Of a stretch of 30,520 nt of DNA, positions 21,890 through 27,940 are shown in pieces. The DNA is taken from positions 21,347 to 51,866 of the forward strand of contig DEKO01000208.1 in NCBI GenBank assembly GCA_002353885.1, given 5' to 3'. The notes below the pieces were generated by a model. The model did no database searches, was not told the DNA's origin, and was given only the letters and a program-made list of their open reading frames with translations. This DNA is from Porphyromonadaceae bacterium UBA2720. Lineage in GTDB: Bacteria > Bacteroidota > Bacteroidia > Bacteroidales > Muribaculaceae. Position 1 is the stretch's first letter. Every line of letters begins with the position of its first letter. A program made the translations under genes and the position numbers.

Positions 21890-22732
21890 CTAGAAGTCGC
21901 TGAAGAAGTTGGGCCGGATAAGTAGGCCGATGCGCAGTCGCGAGTGGAACTTGTTGTAGTCAAGCAGGTTCTCGCCATATCCGTTGTAGTAGTGCAGCAT
22001 CAAGAATTGGTTGGCATTGGGGAAGAGCCGGAATCCGACATTGGCGATGATGTTGCCGTTCAGGTTCCATCCCTTGCGCTTGACGAAGGTTAGGTCGAAT
22101 ACCCAGCGTTTGTTGTTGGTGATGCCTTGTATGCCAGCCTGATAGATGCCGCTGTACTTGAGGATGTCCTTGTTGCCCTGTCCGTCGATGATGGGGATCC
22201 AATACTTGGCATGCACCATGATGTTGGGGTCGATAAAGGCGGCGCCACTGAGCGAAATCTTGTTCCAGCTGCGTGAAGCCTCACCGTCGCGTCCGTTGCT
22301 CTCGTGTTCGAGGATGAGCGAAACCTTTCCTACAAGGCGTCCCTTGGAGATGATGAGCTTTGACCATCCGATGCCAGGGTTGAAGTTCAGGTCGTGGAAT
22401 GGCAATGACTCTTCAAAGACGTTCCACATGGCCTTCTGCGAGTAGAAGAGGTAGAGGTAGCTGTGCCATGGCAGCACACTCTTGGTCAGTCGCTGCGAGA
22501 TGCTGATCTGGAACTTGACATCGCTGTTAGTGCGGCTGGGTTTGCTGCCGATGCTTGTTCCGATGGTGAAGTAGTTGTCCTTGTATAGGCCGAAGTATGG
22601 TCGGCTGTCATAGTCGCGACGGATGCTGTCGGCATCGATTTTCTCCTGGTCACGCATGACGACAATCTGTGCCGATGCGGCAGTCCACACCAGCATAGCT
22701 ATCACAATGTGTATCAATCTCAATGATTTCAT
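21890..22732 (-). CDS. pldA: Outer-membrane phospholipase A
   Basis: The 280-residue protein has a signal peptide (about 1-21, ending AASAQ) and beta-strand-rich sequence ending in an aromatic-rich C-terminus (RPNFFSDF), as expected for a 12-strand barrel. The active-site segment LEHESNGRDGEASRSWN carries H143, S145 and N157, which correspond to the His-Ser-Asn triad of E. coli OMPLA. The family cuts acyl chains from phospholipids that reach the outer leaflet of the outer membrane. The gene is convergent with the aldo/keto reductase and shares a terminator. The promoter leaves a leader of only about two bases. Confidence 0.9.
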   Translation of the reverse strand: MKSLRLIHIVIAMLVWTAASAQIVVMRDQEKIDADSIRRDYDSRPYFGLYKDNYFTIGTSIGSKPSRTNSDVKFQISISQRLTKSVLPWHSYLYLFYSQKAMWNVFEESLPFHDLNFNPGIGWSKLIISKGRLVGKVSLILEHESNGRDGEASRSWNKISLSGAAFIDPNIMVHAKYWIPIIDGQGNKDILKYSGIYQAGIQGITNNKRWVFDLTFVKRKGWNLNGNIIANVGFRLFPNANQFLMLHYYNGYGENLLDYNKFHSRLRIGLLIRPNFFSDF

Positions 22733-22737
22733 GCCGA

Positions 22738-22745
22738 CAAAGTTA
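22738..22745 (-). promoter_or_regulatory. -7 box almost touching the pldA start
   Basis: TAACTTTG on the minus strand ends five bases before the ATG at 22732. A leaderless or nearly leaderless transcript is predicted. No convincing -33 TTTG is visible. Confidence 0.6.
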
Positions 22746-22809
22746 CAACTTTTTCGTGAAAAATGAGGAATTTAGCCAAGAAAATCAGCTTGATTTGTTT
22801 AACCTCATG

Positions 22810-22881
22810 CAGTCTGGCAGTTCTATAATGAAGAATGTATAATGAAAAGTGAATAATGCAGCCTGGCAGTTCTTTAATGAA
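22810..22881. repeat. Direct repeat pair of 23 bases in the pldA-nhaD spacer
   Basis: Copies at 22810-22832 and 22859-22881 share 21 of 23 bases (core CTGGCAGTTCT then TAATGAA). The bases between them are variations on AATGAA/AATAATG. No gene was recognised in the 22733-23130 spacer. Confidence 0.75.
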
Positions 22882-22916
22882 ACGTGAGTTCGACGAAAAT
22901 AAAGTTCTGATAGCCA

Positions 22917-22955
22917 AGCTAGTTCGGTCGGATTACAAATCCGACCGAACTAGCT
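22917..22955. repeat. Perfect 18-bp hairpin, possible terminator
   Basis: The arms (22917-22934 and 22938-22955, core GTTCGGTCGGATT) pair perfectly around a 3-base loop, and TTTTAAAAAC follows on the plus side. No plus-strand gene ends nearby, so it is either the far terminator of nhaD (minus strand), the end of an unseen small RNA, or a repeat element. Confidence 0.8.
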
Positions 22956-22959
22956 TTTA

Positions 22960-23032
22960 AAAACAACTCAAACAACTTACTCAATCTTAATTCTTTATTA
23001 TTATAAATTGTTTTAGTTGTTTAAGTTGTTTT
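22960..23032. repeat. Inverted repeat of 18 bases adjoining the hairpin
   Basis: AAAACAACTCAAACAACT (22960-22977) is matched in reverse complement at 23015-23032 with one mismatch, separated by 37 AT-rich bases. On the minus strand the structure is followed by a short T run. It lies about 100 bases downstream of the nhaD stop. Confidence 0.75.
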
Positions 23033-23130
23033 CTTTTATTATCTGCGAGATTTGCATGAGAGTATGCGAGCACTTCGTGGTTCCGCCAACGGGTTACATG
23101 ACTACCAAAAAGGTGCCAGAAACTTGTATC

Positions 23131-24474
23131 TCAGAAGACAAATGTGCGCAGCACCCAGTAGCACACTATGCCAGCCAAGTAGCCAATCAATGCGATGGGA
23201 GTGATGCGGCGCATATACCATCCGAAGGTGACCTTCTCCAATCCCATGACCACGACCCCGGCTGCACTGCCAATGATGAGCATCGATCCACCGACACCAG
23301 CACAGTAGGCCAGCAGTTGCCAGAAGATGCCGTCGACGGCCATGTCACCCGTTGGAGCCAGGGGGTACATGCCCATGCATCCAGCCACCAGCGGCACGTT
23401 GTCGACAATACTCGAAATGATGCCTATGGCTCCGGTGACCAGATAGTGGTTGCCACTACTGACATCGTTGAGCCACTGTCCCATCACGGTGAGCACGCCC
23501 ACCTCCTCGAGGCAAGCCACGGCCATGAGTATGCCCAGGAAGAAGAGTATTGTGCCCATGTCGATGCGTGAGAGCAGGTTGCTCACGCGCTTCTGCATGT
23601 GGTCGCCTCGCTTCTGGCGTGGCAGGTGGGCATAGAACATCTCGCTGGTGAGCCACAGCAGTCCCAGCACCATGAGGATGCCCACATAGGGGGGCAGGTG
23701 AGTCAGATGCTTGAAGATGGGCACAAAGATGAGTCCGCCCACCCCCAGGAAGAAGATGGCTTTGCGCTCGCGGCCGGTGAGTTCGTTCTCGTCTTCATCT
23801 TGCCGGTCGAGGTCGGGCTGATGTAGCGTGCCGTGCAGTGTATATTGCAAGCAGAACACGGGCACAATCATTGACACGAGCGATGGGATGAATATCTCCA
23901 TAATCACACCCGCGGCAGTGATGACCGAAGCGTTCCACAGCATGATGGTGGTCACGTCGCCAATGGGCGAGAAAGCGCCCCCCGCGTTGGCTGCAATCAC
24001 GACTACCGAGGCATAGATCAGTCGGTCGGCACGCTCGTCGACCAGCTTGTGCAGCACCATGATCATGACGATGCTGGTGGTGAGGTTGTCGAGGATTGCG
24101 CTCAGGAAGAACGTCATGAAGGCAATGCTCCACAACAGTCGGCGCTTGTGGGTGGTCTTCAAAGTATTGCGCACAAAGTTGAATCCACCATTCTGGTCCA
24201 CCACCTCAACGATGGTCATGGCGCCCATCAGGAAGAACAGTGTTGTTGCCGTGTCGCCCAGGTGCAGCTGCAGCAAGTGGTTGACTTGAGCGTAGAGAGC
24301 CTCGCCGCTATAGTCGGGCAGGAACTCACCCGGGTTGACCATGAACAGTGTCCAGCAGGCCACCATCATGAGCAGCGCAATGGCAGCCTTGTTGATGTGA
24401 GTGACGCTCTCAATGGCTATGCACACATAGCCTGCGATAAAGACGATAATGATCGCCAGGGTTAAAACAGACAT
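23131..24474 (-). CDS. nhaD: NhaD-family sodium/proton antiporter
   Basis: The 447-residue protein has about 12 membrane helices. Typical ion-transporter-superfamily motifs are SAILDNLTTS (125-134), ANAGGAFSPIGDVTTIMLW (162-180) and, in the second half, ISSIVDNVPLVAG, the inverted-repeat counterpart. The hydrophilic loop near residues 215-240 (QPDLDRQDEDENELTGRERK) joins the two halves. NhaD exchanges Na+ (or Li+) for protons at the inner membrane and helps with pH and salt balance. The ATG at 24474 begins MSVLTLAII. The predicted leader is about 175 bases long and full of repeats, which is unusual in this window. Confidence 0.93.
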   Translation of the reverse strand: MSVLTLAIIIVFIAGYVCIAIESVTHINKAAIALLMMVACWTLFMVNPGEFLPDYSGEALYAQVNHLLQLHLGDTATTLFFLMGAMTIVEVVDQNGGFNFVRNTLKTTHKRRLLWSIAFMTFFLSAILDNLTTSIVMIMVLHKLVDERADRLIYASVVVIAANAGGAFSPIGDVTTIMLWNASVITAAGVIMEIFIPSLVSMIVPVFCLQYTLHGTLHQPDLDRQDEDENELTGRERKAIFFLGVGGLIFVPIFKHLTHLPPYVGILMVLGLLWLTSEMFYAHLPRQKRGDHMQKRVSNLLSRIDMGTILFFLGILMAVACLEEVGVLTVMGQWLNDVSSGNHYLVTGAIGIISSIVDNVPLVAGCMGMYPLAPTGDMAVDGIFWQLLAYCAGVGGSMLIIGSAAGVVVMGLEKVTFGWYMRRITPIALIGYLAGIVCYWVLRTFVF

Positions 24475-24502
24475 GATAGTCAGTGGTTTTAGATAAAGTT
24501 AG

Positions 24503-24652
24503 TTAAGGAAGCTTTCAGCTTCTTGCCTTTTAAAAAGCCTTGGTTTTTTGCCGTTTAAGAAGCTTTCAGCTTTTTGCCTTTAGCCAATAGCGGCTGCAGG
24601 CCAAATAGCGGGCCGGCAGGCCCAAAAAGTGGCCGCAGGCCAAAAAGCGCTG
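24503..24652 (-). repeat. Repeat-filled leader of nhaD
   Basis: Two related segments (24503-24532 and 24554-24581) share TTAAG(G)AAGCTTTCAGCTT and a GCCTTT end. Then three GC-rich units of 18, 21 and 18 bases follow, each holding a small palindrome (GGCTGCAGGCC, GGGCCGGCAGGCCC, GGCCGCAGGCC) and ending in A-rich bases. All lie between the -7 box at 24653 and the nhaD start. Confidence 0.8.
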
Positions 24653-24660
24653 CAAAAGTA
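24653..24660 (-). promoter_or_regulatory. -7 box of nhaD
   Basis: TACTTTTG on the minus strand fits TAnnTTTG. The nearest TTTG upstream (24686-24689) is 25 bases away, so the -33 match is poor. Confidence 0.55.
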
Positions 24661-24713
24661 CTACAATTAATCTAGACCAGAAGCGCAAAATTGAAAAAAA
24701 TTACAAAAATTAA

Positions 24714-24739
24714 CAAGGCCGCTCTCGAGAGCGGCCTTG
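24714..24739 (-). terminator. Terminator of the OB-module/dockerin gene
   Basis: A 26-base perfect palindrome centred on CTCTCGAGAG (arms CAAGGCCGCTCTC) is followed on the minus strand by a T-rich tract. It lies 35 bases past the stop at 24775. Confidence 0.85.
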
Positions 24740-24774
24740 ATATTCCAGTTCCAAACGTTCTAAGACCTTCAGAA

Positions 24775-27255
24775 TCACTTGCCCAGCATCATGTCGATGA
24801 TGGCGTTGACATCGGCAATGTCAACCTGGCCGTCACCGGTCACGTCGGCAGCGGCGTTCTGTGCGGCCTTGCCCAGCATCATGTCGATCACGGCGTTGAC
24901 GTCGGCAATGTCGACCTGGCCGTCACCGGTCACGTCACCCTTGACGGTGTCGCCACCCACCTTGGTGATCTCGACAGGATAGAGTTGAAGTTCCTGCTGA
25001 TAGACGGTGAGGAAGCACTTGACATCATACTGTGCCTCAAGGTCAGTGGGCATCTCGATGCCGAACTGGTTGAAGACCTTCATGTCGATGGTTCCATCGT
25101 TGATCATGTAGGTGTTCTCGTTGATCTCGGTGGTGGCCAGTGTGGCATTCTTGACCAGGAAGTAGGTGTGGACCATGTCTTGACCCATCTCTTCGAGCTG
25201 CATCTCGACGGGCTGCACGGGCTCGCCCATCTCGGCCATGACAAAGGTCGAGTCGACGGGCACAAGCTGCTTGGCACCCTGGTACTCGGTCCAGCTGACG
25301 ACAGCGCCACGGATGATGGCACCGTTCTCAAACTTCTCGGTCAGCGGGCCATAGACCAGTGTGAAGGTGTCGTTGTTCTTGACAAACAGGCGATTGCCCT
25401 GTTGGTAGATAGCCACCAGGTCACTCATGATGCGTGCGTTGGTTCCCTTGGGCTGCTCGTAGAGTGCCTCAACATCGGCCACCTCGGGAATCTCGATTTC
25501 ACTGCCATCGGTCGGCTTGAACTCGGTGGGCAACAGCTGATAGACGATGCTCGAAGTGCCGTGCGAGCCCACGATGCCATAGATGTCATAGGTCTTGGTC
25601 TCGTCGGCGGGCAGGTTGGCGCCCATGTTGCAGTAGAATGCCACCTCGTTGTTGTCGGCATCATAGATCTTGCCGCCGCTGATGGTCGCGTTCTTGAAGA
25701 CCACATAGTGGCCGAAGTTCTCATGCTTGAGGTCGGCTGCCTTGGCCTCGTCGGCAGTGACTGTGGTGCTCTCGGTCGATGCAGCGAAGTTCTTGGGGCT
25801 CTTGAGCTCGGGCTCGCCGTCATAGGTTGTCTTCTGTCCGCTGAATCCTGCGGGGATGATGTCGCCGCGGTTGTAGGTCTTGCCCACATTGCCGTAAACC
25901 AGCATGTAGCCCGTGTCGTCCTTGACAAACAGGCGGCTGCCGCTCTGTGCCAGCGTGGTCACGGCGTTGAATGCCTCGGTGTCGGTGCCGTCGGCCAGTG
26001 CTTGGAACTCGGCGATGGTCAGTCCGTCGGTGGGCTCGCTGCCTGCTGCAACCAGCTTGTAGGGCAGCACCTGGAAGGTGGTCTCGGTCATCGTGGCCGT
26101 GCGGTATGCGCCGATGATGGCATAGCAGTCATAGACCTTGGTCGTGTCGGTCGAGTTGCCATATCCGCCCATGCCGGTGTGGATGGGAGCCGTTCCGCTG
26201 GCGTCGGTAATGGTCTTGTAGTAGGGGCTGATGGTGACACCCTTGATCACCACATAGTGTCCCCAGAGGTCTCCACTGACGTCCTCGCACTGGATCTCCT
26301 CGGCCACGGGAGCCGGCCCCTCGATGCCGTCCTCAAATCCGCTGAGCGGAGCAGCCAGCTCGGGCATGCCGTTGTAGGTGGTCTTCTTGCCGATGAATCC
26401 GGCCGGGATGGTGCTGCCGTCCTTGTAGGTCTTGCCGGTCGCGCCATAGATCAGGGCATAGCCCGTCTCGTCCATCACATAGAGGTTGTTGCTGTTGCGT
26501 GCCAGTGTGGTGACGGGGTTGGTGAACGTGACCATGGTGCCATCGTCCACTGCATTGTACTCGGCGATGTTGGCCACCGGTGTAGCCTGCTCAAAGACGT
26601 AGGCAGCCTCGGCCACCTCGCTCTGGTTGGCGCCATTGATGGCGATGGCCTTGATGGTGGTGGTCTGGCTCAGCGCGATGGCTTCGGTATAGGCTGTTGA
26701 GCTGGCGCTGGGTGTTGTGCCATCGGTGGTGTAGTAGATGCTGGCTCCGGCAGTTCCGCACTTGAGCTCAACATTGATGGGGCTGTAGTAGGTGCCTGCA
26801 GCCGGGGTGAACGTGGGTGCGGCCACAAAGTTGGGGTCGCCGCTGCCGGTGGTGACGCTCACCTTCTGGATGCGCACGTGTCCTGTCGCGCCGCCCTGGG
26901 TGAACACCACCGTGCTTGCCGTGCCTGTCCAGTTGGGCGACACATAGGTCCCCACATTAGCGGTCATCTGGTCACCCTGTGTGATGGTGAACGCGATGCC
27001 CGACATGTCGCCGTTGGCCGACGTGATGGTGAGCGTGCCGCCGCCATAGAGGCGCACCGCCGAGCCGTTGTCATACCACTTGGGTGTGTTGCTGTTGGTG
27101 CCCTTGTCAAAGGTCAGCGTGATGCCGTCTTGTGTGACGGTGGTGACCTCCTGCTGGTTGGTGTAGCCCTGTGCCGTGAGGTCAATCTCGACTGTGGCCG
27201 CCCATGCGGCTGTGCACAGCAGAGACATCAACATGAGAGTAAGAAATTTCTTCAT
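24775..27255 (-). CDS. Large secreted protein: chitobiase-C-type domain, three OB-like modules, two dockerin-like repeats
   Basis: The 826-residue protein has a signal peptide (1-19) and a beta-sandwich (about 20-137). A chitobiase/hexosaminidase C-terminal-type domain follows at about 147-222 (PAAGTYYSPINVELKC, IYYTTDGTTPSASS). Then come three copies of one module at about 227-402, 412-580 and 592-765. Each has NxLxVxDxTGYxLxYG-like strands, a YxxGxxIPAGF turn and a GHYVV(I/F)K(G/N) strand; they resemble OB-fold domains of secreted Bacteroidetes proteins (DUF5689/DUF6359-like, by eye). Two dockerin-like repeats (GDVTGDGQVDIADVNAVIDM and a near copy) end the chain. No enzyme motif was seen. 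Role inferred: carbohydrate or surface binding. A promoter and terminator flank it, so it is transcribed alone. Confidence 0.85.
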   Translation of the reverse strand: MKKFLTLMLMSLLCTAAWAATVEIDLTAQGYTNQQEVTTVTQDGITLTFDKGTNSNTPKWYDNGSAVRLYGGGTLTITSANGDMSGIAFTITQGDQMTANVGTYVSPNWTGTASTVVFTQGGATGHVRIQKVSVTTGSGDPNFVAAPTFTPAAGTYYSPINVELKCGTAGASIYYTTDGTTPSASSTAYTEAIALSQTTTIKAIAINGANQSEVAEAAYVFEQATPVANIAEYNAVDDGTMVTFTNPVTTLARNSNNLYVMDETGYALIYGATGKTYKDGSTIPAGFIGKKTTYNGMPELAAPLSGFEDGIEGPAPVAEEIQCEDVSGDLWGHYVVIKGVTISPYYKTITDASGTAPIHTGMGGYGNSTDTTKVYDCYAIIGAYRTATMTETTFQVLPYKLVAAGSEPTDGLTIAEFQALADGTDTEAFNAVTTLAQSGSRLFVKDDTGYMLVYGNVGKTYNRGDIIPAGFSGQKTTYDGEPELKSPKNFAASTESTTVTADEAKAADLKHENFGHYVVFKNATISGGKIYDADNNEVAFYCNMGANLPADETKTYDIYGIVGSHGTSSIVYQLLPTEFKPTDGSEIEIPEVADVEALYEQPKGTNARIMSDLVAIYQQGNRLFVKNNDTFTLVYGPLTEKFENGAIIRGAVVSWTEYQGAKQLVPVDSTFVMAEMGEPVQPVEMQLEEMGQDMVHTYFLVKNATLATTEINENTYMINDGTIDMKVFNQFGIEMPTDLEAQYDVKCFLTVYQQELQLYPVEITKVGGDTVKGDVTGDGQVDIADVNAVIDMMLGKAAQNAAADVTGDGQVDIADVNAIIDMMLGK
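24778..24936 (-). repeat. Near-identical tandem copies encoding the two dockerin repeats
   Basis: The 69-base segments 24778-24846 and 24868-24936 differ at only four positions by hand count, so the second calcium-binding repeat looks like a recent copy of the first. Confidence 0.9.
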
Positions 27256-27317
27256 TGTGTTGACATTTTTAGTGAGTGAATATAATATGGTTTGTTAGTC
27301 GCCTATCTTCCAACCGA

Positions 27318-27350
27318 CAAAGATAGGAATAAGTTTTGAAATATCGGCAA
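27318..27350 (-). promoter_or_regulatory. Promoter of the OB-module/dockerin gene
   Basis: The -7 box TATCTTTG (27318-27325, minus strand) is preceded by TTG (27348-27350) with a 22-base spacer. The leader is about 58 bases. Confidence 0.6.
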
Positions 27351-27737
27351 TGTTTTTCACATTTTTTCTTCCAACCCCTACCGATTGGAGCAATTTGGCA
27401 TTTAGATGGCTGGTTCTGTTTGGAATTGTGCAGGCTTTAGGCGGCTGTTTGTGTCGAAGCTGCCGCGTTGGTGCGGAATGTAGGTCTTGAGGCGGAGTTG
27501 TTGGATGTACTTGCGATTTTGGTTGATTGAGGTGGAAGTGCAGGCAAATCTTAATTTGGCAAACTGCCGATAATGGTAGTGTTGTTTTGTCGGAGTTAAT
27601 ATTGAAATAATATGCAAAACACATTATGCGGTTAAATACGAATCAAAATTAGTGTTAAATTGACATGTATTGTGTTAAAACATCATTAAAATTGCGATAT
27701 ATTTCAGCGAAAATGTCTGTGTTTGTTGTGAAACAAT
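27351..27737. other. Divergent AT-rich intergenic region, no gene recognised
   Basis: This stretch separates two divergent secreted-protein genes. Short minus-strand open frames (27295-27624 and 27402-27617) have no recognisable content and no -7 box in place, so I do not call them. I see no tRNA, hairpin terminator or mobile-element end. Confidence 0.5.
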
Positions 27738-27745
27738 TAACTTTG
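27738..27745 (+). promoter_or_regulatory. -7 box of the large secreted-protein gene
   Basis: TAACTTTG fits TAnnTTTG. It predicts a leader of about 190 bases, the longest in the window. The -33 element is weak. Confidence 0.55.
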
Positions 27746-27817
27746 CAGTCTAAAAAGATGTGTTTGTTTAAAGCAAATTTCATTTTTACAATGGCATAAT
27801 GATGTATTTGGGTTTGT

Positions 27818-27840
27818 CTTGCATATTTGTTAAGTGCAAG
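27818..27840 (+). promoter_or_regulatory. Small hairpin in the long leader
   Basis: CTTGCA (27818-27823) pairs with TGCAAG (27835-27840). It is short and could be chance, but it lies in an unusually long leader. Confidence 0.3.
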
Positions 27841-27940
27841 ATTTCACTCCAGAGGGTGTTTCAGACTACTTGAAGCTCATCATGGCATTCCGCAATACTA
27901 TAAGTAAAATTTAAATTATAACTCAAAAACTATTACAATT

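Noticed and set aside
22917..22955. tRNA gene or attachment site
   Set aside because: It is a single perfect hairpin without a cloverleaf or T-loop sequence, and no integrase or second copy is seen in the window.
24691..26700. Plus-strand open frame of 669 codons opposite the dockerin gene
   Set aside because: It is an antisense shadow caused by codon bias. It reads through the terminator palindrome and has repetitive G/V/L-rich content with no family signature.
27295..27624. Minus-strand open frames of 71 and 109 codons in the spacer
   Set aside because: They are AT-rich and of unrecognised content, and one overlaps the promoter of the gene at 27255.
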